DNA of 64,000 nucleotides from Pseudohongiella acticola (GTDB taxonomy: Bacteria; Pseudomonadota; Gammaproteobacteria; Pseudomonadales; Pseudohongiellaceae). The notes beneath the pieces were generated by a model. That model made no database searches, had not been told where the DNA came from, and saw only the letters and a list, made by a program, of their open reading frames with translations. Position numbers and translations under genes: made by a program. Below are positions 37,280 to 44,036 of this stretch, in pieces. Each line of letters opens with the position of its first letter. Within the stretch, counting starts at the first letter, position 1. The stretch spans positions 930,001-994,000 of the forward strand of contig NZ_MASR01000001.1 in assembly GCF_001758195.1 (NCBI RefSeq). Reading direction: 5' to 3'.

Positions 37280-37534
37280 ATGACCGATTCAACCATGCAA
37301 ATTGGCCTGGGTGGCATGCAGAGTGCGTACCAGGCTATGACTCAGGCCGCTACCAGCGTGATTCGCGCCAGCAGCCAGACTCATGACGCAGGCGCCGACA
37401 TCAATACGGCTGTCTCCGGGCTCGCACAACCGCTGCTTGACCTGCGCATGAACCAGACCCTGTTTGACGCTTCTGCCAATGTGGTAACCACCTCCGATGC
37501 AATGATCGGCTCACTGCTGGACGTCACTGCTTGA
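37280..37534 (+). CDS. Mini flagellar rod/hook-like protein (84 residues)
   Basis: A small protein whose two ends resemble the two ends of flagellar rod and hook proteins. The N-terminus (MQIGLGGMQSAYQAMTQAAT) is like the conserved first helix, and the C-terminus (LLDLRMNQTLFDASANVV, then TTSDAMIGSLLDV) is like the C-terminal helix of FlgC/FlgG-type proteins. The large middle domain is absent. No other flagellar gene is in the window. The ATG at 37280 has GGAAA six bases upstream; GTG 37268 is the alternative. Its stop overlaps the TTG start of the DUF1853 gene, so the two are translationally coupled. Its function is unknown. Confidence 0.75.
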   Translation: MTDSTMQIGLGGMQSAYQAMTQAATSVIRASSQTHDAGADINTAVSGLAQPLLDLRMNQTLFDASANVVTTSDAMIGSLLDVTA

Positions 37535-38469
37535 AGCAAGCCGACATCGAGCTCAACACCCGGTTTATTGCCAGTCTGCAGACACCCTCAGTGCGCCACC
37601 TGGCCTGGTTGTGTCACTCGCCGCAACTCATCAACGACACGCTCAGCTTCAGGCCGTCTGAATACCTGCCGCACAATCTGACCGGAACTCTCAGGGACTG
37701 GGACAGCGACGCTGCAAATGCGCCGGAGGTCTTGTCGGCGCCCCCACACTACCGACTGGGGCTCTACGTCGAGCAACTATATGAGTGTCTGTTACGCGAT
37801 ATCCTGGGCTGGGACGTCATTGCCAGAAACCTTCCGATCAGATCAGCGGGCATCACTCTGGGCGAACTCGATTTTGTTGTTCAAAACCCTGTCACCGGCA
37901 ACAATGAACATCACGAAATTGCCATCAAATTTTATTTGGGATATGTGGCACCTAAAAAAGCAGACAGAGCGCCGGATAATCTGAATGTCCGCTGGTATGG
38001 CCCCAATGCGCGCGACCGGCTCGATATAAAGTCGCAGCGAATGTTGCAGGCACAGAGCCAGCGCTGCCAGCTTCCGGAAACCATCGAAACGCTATCTGCG
38101 CTGGATATTAGAACACCGCCGATCAGCCGTATTTTCATGCCCGGCTACCTGTTTTATCCCGTCGACCGGCGCCTGACAGCTCCGTCGTCGGCGGATCCTG
38201 AACATGCCCGGGGCCAATGGTTAACCCTGGCGCAGGCGCGGCAACAAACAGACCTGGCCAATTGGGTGGTGCTGCGCAAACCTCACTGGATTGCTCCCTG
38301 GGTTCAGCGCGGAGCGCCTGACAAGAACGAATTGAAGTCGGCTTTAGAGGAAATTGAAACAACAACTACGCCGAGATTGTTCGCGCTACTGTCTCAGGAC
38401 CGGGAGAGCAATTTGTGGCAGGAAGCGGAACGTTTTTTTGTTGTACCAGAAAGCTGGCCTGAACGCTGA
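37531..38469 (+). CDS. DUF1853 family protein
   Basis: A 312-residue soluble protein of the DUF1853 family. Recognisable parts are VRHLAWLCHSPQLI near the N-terminus, YRLGLYVEQLYECLLRDILGW, LGELDFVVQNPVTG followed by HHEIAIKFYLGY, and WVVLRKPHWIAPW near the end. The conserved acidic and lysine residues in ELDFVV and EIAIKFY recall PD-(D/E)xK nuclease folds, but that is only a resemblance. It starts at a TTG overlapping the stop of the mini rod-like protein (TTGA). Homologues are uncharacterised. Confidence 0.85.
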   Translation: MKQADIELNTRFIASLQTPSVRHLAWLCHSPQLINDTLSFRPSEYLPHNLTGTLRDWDSDAANAPEVLSAPPHYRLGLYVEQLYECLLRDILGWDVIARNLPIRSAGITLGELDFVVQNPVTGNNEHHEIAIKFYLGYVAPKKADRAPDNLNVRWYGPNARDRLDIKSQRMLQAQSQRCQLPETIETLSALDIRTPPISRIFMPGYLFYPVDRRLTAPSSADPEHARGQWLTLAQARQQTDLANWVVLRKPHWIAPWVQRGAPDKNELKSALEEIETTTTPRLFALLSQDRESNLWQEAERFFVVPESWPER

Positions 38470-38472
38470 CCT

Positions 38473-39390
38473 TTACGACCCGTCCAGCACCACACGCAGA
38501 GTCTGGCCAATTCTCAACAGATCCCCGGCCAGATCATTCTGGCTGCGCAATACATCGACACTGGTTTCATATCGACTGGCGATTCGCCACAGGGTTTCGC
38601 CGCGCTGCACCTTATGTGTCACTTCGCGAACAACGGGTGCCGACGATGCACTGGCAATACCTGAGGACGACGAGCCGGTGTCGCCAGGAACAGTCAGTCG
38701 CTGACCAATATGAATCAGATCGCTACGCAACCCGTTGGCTGCCCGCAGCTGCGCTACACTGGTGTTCATCCGCGCTGCGACGGCGGTCAGCGTGTCGCCT
38801 CGTCGAACGGTATATTCACGACTCTGGCCCGTCATTGTCGCCAGGTAATTTGTATAAGTTTCGGGAAATACCGCGACATGATAATGCGGCGGTCTTCGCT
38901 CGCGGGTCACATCAAGGACGTAGCTTGCTTCCAATGACATCAGCGTGCTTTCAAGCCAGGCGCGGCAACGTCCGTTTGACGGAATACGCAGATCCACGGC
39001 CATGCCGGCAGGATGCACAGAATCGTCGGACGCATTGGCCGGCTGACGGGCGATCGGCCGTGTCAGGCTGGTTACCGTAAGCTTCTCGCCACAGGCATTA
39101 AAATACTGTGCGCTCAGGCGCTGAATAAGGGTTCTGACCGGGGGCCGGGCATAAGGGTAAGATACGTTGTGCAATACCATGGTGCGGCTCGGATCAACCC
39201 GAACGAGCTCGCCATTATTGACCAGCTCAGCGACCTGACTGGAGGTCTGCACAAACGTATAGCCATGCGTTACAGCATGCTGATTCTGTTGATTCATAGA
39301 CTCACGCGAGCCACGCATGGTCTGTGCCTGTGCTGTGCTGGTCGCGACTATCAGGAGAACTGCTACTAGTGCTGGTGTCAGGTTCCGCAT
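38473..39390 (-). CDS. Exported M15-like (DUF5715-type) protein with two LysM domains
   Basis: A 305-residue exported protein. The signal peptide is MRNLTPALVAVLLIVATSTA, cut after AQA. Residues about 30-180 form a DUF5715-type domain with a peptidase-M15-like metal site: HPAGMAVDLRIP (histidine and aspartate) and PPHYHVAVFP (second histidine pair). Two LysM peptidoglycan-binding domains follow (YTVRRGDTLTAVAARMNTS and HKVQRGETLWRIASRYETS). A murein DD-peptidase or binding role is suggested by this combination, not shown. ATG 39390 was chosen because it begins the signal peptide; the frame is open to an ATG at 39417. It is convergent with DUF1853, three bases apart. Confidence 0.88.
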   Translation of the reverse strand: MRNLTPALVAVLLIVATSTAQAQTMRGSRESMNQQNQHAVTHGYTFVQTSSQVAELVNNGELVRVDPSRTMVLHNVSYPYARPPVRTLIQRLSAQYFNACGEKLTVTSLTRPIARQPANASDDSVHPAGMAVDLRIPSNGRCRAWLESTLMSLEASYVLDVTRERRPPHYHVAVFPETYTNYLATMTGQSREYTVRRGDTLTAVAARMNTSVAQLRAANGLRSDLIHIGQRLTVPGDTGSSSSGIASASSAPVVREVTHKVQRGETLWRIASRYETSVDVLRSQNDLAGDLLRIGQTLRVVLDGS

Positions 39391-39547
39391 ACCGTCTGCC
39401 CCACTGGATTTCGTCATTATTGTTCAATCTCTGCGGCATTCTCACGTTAATTATCCGCTTTGTCCAGCACCAACATGATTTTATTAACAAATAATTTGAC
39501 AGCCAGTATCCAACTGTTGTTATTGCCGACATTGACTTAGAGCGCGT

Positions 39548-39607
39548 CCAAAATGCCACATTTTGGTTTGTACCGCCATCAGCCCACCCAAACAAAATAA
39601 TATTTTG
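39548..39607. promoter_or_regulatory. Pair of CAAAAT/ATTTTG palindromes
   Basis: CCAAAATG-CCA-CATTTTGG (39548-39566) is a perfect inverted repeat with 8-base arms. CAAAAT-AAT-ATTTTG (39593-39607) repeats its core with 6-base arms. Their centres are 43 bases apart, close to four helix turns, which is the pattern of a protein binding cooperatively on one face of DNA. The protein is not identified. Confidence 0.5.
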
Positions 39608-39630
39608 CTTAATTATCACCATCTTAACTG

Positions 39631-39647
39631 TTGGCACAAACCCTGCT
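39631..39647 (+). promoter_or_regulatory. Possible sigma-54 (-24/-12) promoter
   Basis: TTGGCACAAACCCTGCT matches the sigma-54 consensus TGGCAC-N5-TTGCT with one mismatch, and the GG and GC doublets are at the required spacing (ten bases between them). It lies about 100 bases before the start of the DUF454-like gene and downstream of the palindrome pair, which could be the activator site. Position and spacing agree; no experiment supports it. Confidence 0.4.
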
Positions 39648-39676
39648 TCAGTTATTGACAGCAAGCCGACGCGAAT

Positions 39677-39695
39677 GTCGCAAACCGCTTGCGAC
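39677..39695. repeat. Inverted repeat in the leader of the DUF454-like gene
   Basis: GTCGCAA-ACCGC-TTGCGAC is a perfect 7-base inverted repeat with a 5-base loop, 54 bases before the GTG start. As RNA it would form a short hairpin in the leader; as DNA it could be an operator. No T-run follows, so it is not a simple terminator. Confidence 0.45.
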
Positions 39696-39749
39696 CAGAA
39701 CAGTGTTATTACGGCCTGACGGTCACATTGAACCCTGAGGAGCGTGCTT

Positions 39750-40103
39750 GTGCATTTACCAACACCCAAATTTAGCCCACTGCCCCTGTATGCCAAGGTC
39801 ATCGCCCTGATAGTGATTATCGGCTTCGTGACCATAGGCATCATAGGGCTGATTCTGCCCATCATACCGGGGCTGTTGTTTCTGTTTCTGGCAGTGCTCC
39901 TGTTGACGCGGATTTCGCGTCGGGCATTTGCCTACGCGCACAGTAAACCCTGGTTTCGCAAACAGCTATACACCTGGCGGGCAAGCGCCGGCCTGTCATG
40001 GGGACAGCGTGCCCGTTTGTCATTCTGGGTGGCCGTCAAGGCCGTGGTGCAGGGAGTAGGCACCGGTGCCAGTGCTGTGTACCGGGGATTTCGTCGGCGA
40101 TAG
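39750..40103 (+). CDS. DUF454-like small membrane protein (YbaN-type)
   Basis: A 117-residue inner-membrane protein. One long hydrophobic region (VIALIVIIGFVTIGIIGLI, then LPIIPGLLFLFLAVLLLTRI) with a conserved proline pair forms one or two helices, followed by a basic cytoplasmic tail (SRRAFAYAHSKPWFRKQLYTW). The GIIGLILPIIPG pattern is typical of YbaN/DUF454-like proteins, whose function is unknown. GTG 39750 is preferred because TGAGGAG (39736-39742) lies 7 bases upstream; another GTG two codons earlier is possible. Confidence 0.72.
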   Translation: MHLPTPKFSPLPLYAKVIALIVIIGFVTIGIIGLILPIIPGLLFLFLAVLLLTRISRRAFAYAHSKPWFRKQLYTWRASAGLSWGQRARLSFWVAVKAVVQGVGTGASAVYRGFRRR

Positions 40104-40115
40104 CCGGGATTACGT

Positions 40116-40499
40116 TCACAGCAAAGCCGGACGTATCCGAACCAGCACGGCACCACGATTTTCTTCCGTGAAATCAAGAACGGTGCCTTTGCTACGCAGA
40201 AAAAAAAGTTCCGCCAGCACCGCATCCCTGATCAGGCCGCCACCGACGACCAATCGCAGGTACTCAGCATGGCTGAATTGCCAGCTGCTGTTTAACGCGT
40301 TACTAAATTTGTCCAGGGCCTGGGACACGGTCTCACGCTGATGGGCGATATCGACCGTCACTGTAGAGCCATCACTTTGGCTCCATAATGGACTGTCGCA
40401 TTTGCTGCAGACAGGTTCCGGGTGCCGGTCCACAATGTCCCCGGGGATTTGCGTGCTGATCATGCCGCACCAAAGGCATTCGCGGGTCTTTGCAGTCAC
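40116..40499 (-). CDS. Small zinc-ribbon protein with an Smr-like C-terminal domain, unrecognised
   Basis: A protein of about 127 residues directly downstream of the AI-2E-type permease gene. The first 45 residues hold two cysteine pairs (ECLWCG and VCSKCDSPLW) that could bind zinc. The remainder (TVTVDIAHQRETVSQALDKF ... LRLVVGGGLIRDAVLAELFF ... AVLVRIRPALL) has the strand-helix-strand layout of Smr-type domains, but lacks their usual HG and HGKG motifs. The start is uncertain: GTG 40499 lies 7 bases after the permease stop with no clear ribosome site, and an ATG at 40550 would overlap the permease. I do not recognise a named family. Confidence 0.55.
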   Translation of the reverse strand: MTAKTRECLWCGMISTQIPGDIVDRHPEPVCSKCDSPLWSQSDGSTVTVDIAHQRETVSQALDKFSNALNSSWQFSHAEYLRLVVGGGLIRDAVLAELFFLRSKGTVLDFTEENRGAVLVRIRPALL

Positions 40500-40506
40500 A
40501 AAAAAA

Positions 40507-41646
40507 TCACGCCCGTGTTTCGATGATTTTGATCCAGTGGCCAGGAACATTAAGTTGGCTGGCGGCCAGTTTGATACAAACCAGTAGTGGCACCGCCAGC
40601 AAAACGCCAACAACACCCCATAACCAGGCCCAGATAATAAGCCAGATCATCAGGACCAGCGGGTTAAGGCGCATGTGCTTACCCAGTATAGTGGGGGTCA
40701 CAAACTGTGCTTCGATACCATTTATGACAAAATAGACCAGCGCCGGCACCATGGCAAACAGGACAAAACCGTATTGCGCCAGCCCTGCCAAGGCCAGCAG
40801 ACTGAGACCAATAAACATGCCAACGTACGGAGCAAAATTCAGCAACCCCACCAGGACGCCCCACAACAACGCATCCTCTACACCAATCAACCAGAACGCG
40901 ATGGCAGTGCTCAGCCCCAGCAGCGAGTTAATGACGCTCACCGTCAGTATGTAGCGGGACAGCTCTATCTCAATGGTGTCTATAAGCCCGTGCGCGCCAG
41001 ATTTATTTGTTACCTGAGGCAGGTACACAATGGCAGAATCAAACAGGCGTGCGCCAAAGACCAACAGGAAAATGGTCAAGGTCAGACACGTGACCAATTG
41101 CGCCAGAAAAATTGGTGTCGCTGCCAGCATATACACCATAATTTCAACGCCGCCTTGAGTGATTCGCTCAGTCACCGCGTTATTTTCATCCACCATCTCT
41201 TCGTCATCGTCGTCACCACCACCAAAGAGTCGGGAGAAAAACGCGCGCGATGGATCCTCCTGCTCTTCCTCAGGTGAGACATTCCAGGTCGAGGTCATGG
41301 AATCAATCTGTTGTGTAAACGTAGCCGACAATTCGGGTAATCGCTGCGCCCATTTTTGTATGGGTTCAGCCAACTCCATGCCCAGCACCGTGAACGGTAC
41401 CGCCATACTGCACAACAGTACAACCGCAGAGAGGGCACGAGGTATATGGTAGCGGTGAAAAAAATTAACCGCTGGAATCAGCAGCAGCGTCAACAACAAC
41501 GCAACAACAATCGGCACCAACAGGGTTTTGGCGAAATACAGCGTGTACAGCAAGGCCAGCGTCAACAGTCCCTGTAACATCCGTGTCATCAGAGTGACCG
41601 GCAGTGTGCGTTTTGTGTTCTCTTCCAGACCAGTTTCCTGTTTCAT
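40507..41646 (-). CDS. AI-2E family transporter (PerM/TqsA-like permease)
   Basis: A 379-residue inner-membrane protein of the AI-2E exporter (UPF0118) family with about eight helices. Typical parts are VPIVVALLLTLLLIPAVNFF near the N-terminus, the region LLWGVLVGLLNFAPYVGMFIG, and the C-terminal IEAQFVTPTILGKHMRLNPL with LLAVPLLVCIKL. An acidic loop (GGGDDDDEEMVDENN, about residues 145-160) sits between the early and late helices and is not general in the family. Substrates vary and cannot be inferred. ATG 41646 is preferred; the frame is open to a TTG at 41661 with no ribosome site. Confidence 0.9.
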   Translation of the reverse strand: MKQETGLEENTKRTLPVTLMTRMLQGLLTLALLYTLYFAKTLLVPIVVALLLTLLLIPAVNFFHRYHIPRALSAVVLLCSMAVPFTVLGMELAEPIQKWAQRLPELSATFTQQIDSMTSTWNVSPEEEQEDPSRAFFSRLFGGGDDDDEEMVDENNAVTERITQGGVEIMVYMLAATPIFLAQLVTCLTLTIFLLVFGARLFDSAIVYLPQVTNKSGAHGLIDTIEIELSRYILTVSVINSLLGLSTAIAFWLIGVEDALLWGVLVGLLNFAPYVGMFIGLSLLALAGLAQYGFVLFAMVPALVYFVINGIEAQFVTPTILGKHMRLNPLVLMIWLIIWAWLWGVVGVLLAVPLLVCIKLAASQLNVPGHWIKIIETRA

Positions 41647-41754
41647 CCCTGCGGCACTCAAGTCATGCGATTGTGAATTGAGCTGCCAACGTAGCTGGCT
41701 GCCCGTTTACCAGACTGCTTGCCTGGCGCCTCACCGTAAGTGACAACAAGTCTT

Positions 41755-42018
41755 TCACGGCGATTTAATAAAATGTGCCACCAGTGGTTGTAAGCGCATG
41801 GCCGCAAACCCGGTTGATATCAAGCCAGACAGTGAAGTGCGTGCTGATATGCTGCCGGCGATACAACCGGCAACAAAACCGCCCAAAGGCACAAGCCATC
41901 CACGGTTTCGCCGGTATGTGCTGCTCGGACGCAACCCCAGACGCTGACAGCGAAGCTGTTCCAGCTCGACTTTCAGAGCGGCCTTTCTGACCCTGAGCAA
42001 AGCTTTATGACGGCCCAT
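41755..42018 (-). CDS. Small YqjK-like membrane protein
   Basis: An 87-residue protein with a strongly basic N-terminal helix (HKALLRVRKAALKVELEQLR), an arginine-rich linker (STYRRNRGW) and a hydrophobic segment (LVPLGGFVAGCIAGSISA). Its place and layout match YqjK at the end of the E. coli yqjD-yqjE-yqjK cluster, though direct similarity is low. The ATG overlaps the end of the YqjE-like gene by 14 bases and has AAGGA nine bases upstream, so it is translated with it. Function unknown. Confidence 0.68.
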   Translation of the reverse strand: MGRHKALLRVRKAALKVELEQLRCQRLGLRPSSTYRRNRGWLVPLGGFVAGCIAGSISARTSLSGLISTGFAAMRLQPLVAHFIKSP

Positions 42019-42436
42019 GTTTGACGTCCTTGATGATCTCGTCCAGATATCGCCTGGTCATGGGTAGCGTGAGGCTGCGGCGATACTTTCTGAATAAAAA
42101 CACCATGTACAGCGCCGCCCCGACCTGCATGACCAGAAATGCGAAAAACCCCAGGCCAGGCATGCCACTTAAGCTGTATGCCAACCAGGATAAAAAAACT
42201 GACAGACCAAGCCAGACAAATATAATAATAGGTAAGAACAACAATGCCAGCAGTAAAAGTCTGCGCAGATCGCCACCGGCAAGCCGGATTTCAGCGGTCG
42301 CCAAAACCGTCAAGGCGCCACCCAACGCACCCAGCTGCCGCAACCAGGCCAGCCAGGCGTTTAGCTCATCCTCGACTTCACTGCCGCCCGCCGCAGCGTC
42401 ATTCAACTCCAGCGGTTCGCGATGTTCGTCGCTCAT
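42005..42436 (-). CDS. YqjE-like (phage holin family, DUF1469) membrane protein
   Basis: A 143-residue membrane protein of the holin-superfamily-III type found in the chromosome outside prophages. An acidic N-terminus (MSDEHREPLELNDAAAGGSE) is followed by an amphipathic region (LRQLGALGGALTVLATAEIR) and two hydrophobic helices (LLLLALLFLPIIIFVWLGLS; GLGFFAFLVMQVGAALYMVF). The ATG at 42436 lies 10 bases after the YqjD-like stop. The middle place between a DUF883 gene and a YqjK-like gene reproduces the E. coli yqj order. No phage genes are near, so it is not a lysis holin. Confidence 0.82.
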   Translation of the reverse strand: MSDEHREPLELNDAAAGGSEVEDELNAWLAWLRQLGALGGALTVLATAEIRLAGGDLRRLLLLALLFLPIIIFVWLGLSVFLSWLAYSLSGMPGLGFFAFLVMQVGAALYMVFLFRKYRRSLTLPMTRRYLDEIIKDVKHGPS

Positions 42437-42446
42437 TGTGCCCGCT

Positions 42447-42737
42447 TCAGTTTCTGGAGAACAGTTTCGACAGCACGTACCCACCCAGGAACGCAATCGC
42501 CAGCGCCTGTGCGGGTTTGTCTTTGGCATATTCGATTGCCGTGCTCGTCAGGTCATCCGCTTTTTCTTTGCCTTTGACCAGCTGGTCGAGGGCTTCGGCC
42601 TTGACGTCGAGGCCAGCTATTTCTGCGGCGTGACGAAAATGTTCTTTCGCTTCAAGCAGCTTGTCCAGCGCCTCGCGGGCTGACTCTTTGCTCGCCTCAA
42701 GCTCTGCTTCCGATCCCTGTTTCTTTGCAGTCGCCAT
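42447..42737 (-). CDS. YqjD/ElaB-like (DUF883) ribosome-associated membrane protein
   Basis: A 96-residue protein with a long charged helix (about residues 8-65: SAREALDKLLEAKEHF, KGKEKADDLTSTAIEY) and a C-terminal hydrophobic anchor (PAQALAIAFLGGYVLSKLFS) typical of DUF883. In E. coli YqjD is a stationary-phase protein that ties ribosomes to the inner membrane. AGGAG lies 8 bases before the ATG. First gene of the yqj-like cluster. Upstream is a perfect 8-base tandem duplication (AGTATTGC twice, 42760-42775) of unknown meaning. Confidence 0.82.
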   Translation of the reverse strand: MATAKKQGSEAELEASKESAREALDKLLEAKEHFRHAAEIAGLDVKAEALDQLVKGKEKADDLTSTAIEYAKDKPAQALAIAFLGGYVLSKLFSRN

Positions 42738-42874
42738 AACCTGTCTCCTTTTTACGGTGAGTATTGCAGTATTGCACTCGTTCCGATTCCTATACTAAAG
42801 AAACTCATCTGGACTGGCAAATCTCTGACGCGACAGTGTTACAGCCTCTTCGCCTGATTCCGGGCGTTGATGTC

Positions 42875-43510
42875 TCAGAAAAGGTTGGTCACGATGATGG
42901 CGATCAGACCTCCGGTCAGGCAATACCCCAGCAGGGCAAGAAACCCATCACGGGTAATCAATGCCAGCCCGAAGAATGTCCAGATCAACGCCGCACCATT
43001 GGCACTGAACGGAATAAACTCCATCGCCGGAGTCATTAACGCGGTAATCGCACATGCCAGCGCCACAGCAAATCTTGACACCCCCATAACCAGCACGGTC
43101 AAGCGCGGTTTCAATAATCTGTCAATGAAGCGTGCAGGCTTTGTCAGCGCAGACACTGCTTTTGACATTTTTTCCGACGACACTGAGCGTGCCAGCAACC
43201 ACTGCGGCAACCAGAAATGTTCCGCTTTAAAGGCCAACTGCCCGACAGTCAGCAATACAATTAATCCCATCATGGTAGGGACGCCCGGCACATCACCCAC
43301 GATCGGTGCCAGCGTCACCAGACCCGCCAATAGCACCACGGGCCCGAACGAGCGCCTGCCAATCGTCGAAAACACATCGTCCAGCGACACCCTTTTTACA
43401 TCCGCAGCGGTGTCATTCAGCAGATCGAGCATCGCCTCCAGATTGTTTGGCTGGTCATCACCATCGCCTGAATCAGGTTTGGCGTCATGCTGTTCGTGAT
43501 TCGCGCTCAT
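42875..43510 (-). CDS. ExoD-family membrane protein
   Basis: A 211-residue inner-membrane protein of the ExoD (exopolysaccharide synthesis) family. The domain starts VSLDDVFSTIGRRSFGPVVLL and contains GDVPGVPTMMGLIVLLTVGQ and WLPQWLLARSVSSEKM, followed by the C-terminal helices. ExoD was named for a Rhizobium mutant affected in exopolysaccharide and alkaline tolerance; the biochemical role is unknown. The ATG at 43510 has GGAGG five bases upstream. Confidence 0.88.
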   Translation of the reverse strand: MSANHEQHDAKPDSGDGDDQPNNLEAMLDLLNDTAADVKRVSLDDVFSTIGRRSFGPVVLLAGLVTLAPIVGDVPGVPTMMGLIVLLTVGQLAFKAEHFWLPQWLLARSVSSEKMSKAVSALTKPARFIDRLLKPRLTVLVMGVSRFAVALACAITALMTPAMEFIPFSANGAALIWTFFGLALITRDGFLALLGYCLTGGLIAIIVTNLF

Positions 43511-43571
43511 AACAACCTCCATTGTTTTGTCATCCCGGATGGGAAGAGCGGCTGGCGACTATGCAGCAACC

Positions 43572-44036
43572 TTACTGATTATCCAGTCGCGTGAGCAAAT
43601 CATTAACCTGTTGCTGGAGTGTTGCGTCCCCGGCCGCGTAGCTTAGCGCCCTTCTTGCCAGCCCGCGGGCATCCGCGTAGCGTTGTTGCTGGTAACGAAT
43701 ATTGGCCAGACGGTACCAGATTACGGCGTCTCTTGGACTGATTCTCAGTGCCCGCTCACTGACCGCAGCAGCCCGTTCGAAATCGCCTGCCGCCATGGCG
43801 GCATCAACCGATGCCAGCAGCGTCGACGATGCCGTTGCCGGCACTGATTGCCGGGAAGCTGGCACGGGTGACTGTTCGGGCACAGATTCCGGCCGGGGCG
43901 GCCCCACCAGCACCGGCGTTCCCGGTCTGGCGGGCTCACTGCGCTCGACAGGAGCAGGCGACTCATTCACGGGAATATAACTGGCACAGGCCGATAACAG
44001 ACTTAACAGAACCGGCATCAGGATTCGCAACATCAT
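43572..44036 (-). CDS. TPR-containing lipoprotein downstream of PBP1b
   Basis: A 154-residue lipoprotein: signal MLRILMPVLLSLLSACASYI with the lipobox cysteine at about residue 17, then a proline-rich linker and two or so tetratricopeptide repeats (AMAAGDFERAAAVSERALRI; NIRYQQQRYADARGLARRAL). It overlaps the end of the PBP1b gene by four bases (ATGA), so it is translated with it. Small TPR lipoproteins next to mrcB in other gammaproteobacteria suggest a part in controlling peptidoglycan synthesis; this is inference from position. Confidence 0.82.
   Translation of the reverse strand: MMLRILMPVLLSLLSACASYIPVNESPAPVERSEPARPGTPVLVGPPRPESVPEQSPVPASRQSVPATASSTLLASVDAAMAAGDFERAAAVSERALRISPRDAVIWYRLANIRYQQQRYADARGLARRALSYAAGDATLQQQVNDLLTRLDNQ

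Larger units (their letters stand above)
39418..39749. other. A/T-rich intergenic region with palindromes and sigma-54-like element
   Basis: About 330 bases without a convincing gene between diverging genes, noticeably more A/T-rich than its surroundings. It contains a consensus TTGACA at 39496-39501 without a good -10, two related palindromes (39548-39566 and 39593-39607), a -24/-12-like element (39631-39647) and a hairpin-forming repeat (39677-39695), described separately. The open frame covering part of it on the minus strand overlaps genes on both sides and looks like chance. Confidence 0.6.

Noticed and set aside
39496-39526. Sigma-70 promoter based on the consensus TTGACA at 39496
   Set aside because: No acceptable -10 hexamer at 16-18 bases spacing in the direction of the DUF454-like gene.
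39302-39865. Open frame of 187 codons on the minus strand through the A/T-rich region
   Set aside because: It overlaps two supported genes, has an unusual composition and no recognisable motif, and covers the regulatory palindromes.
42005-42436. Prophage remnant suggested by a holin-family hit
   Set aside because: This DUF1469-type protein sits in a chromosomal yqj-like cluster; no endolysin, structural or integrase gene is near.
42760-42775. Tandem AGTATTGC duplication before the YqjD-like gene as an operator
   Set aside because: Two 8-base copies are too little to claim a binding site; mentioned only with the gene.
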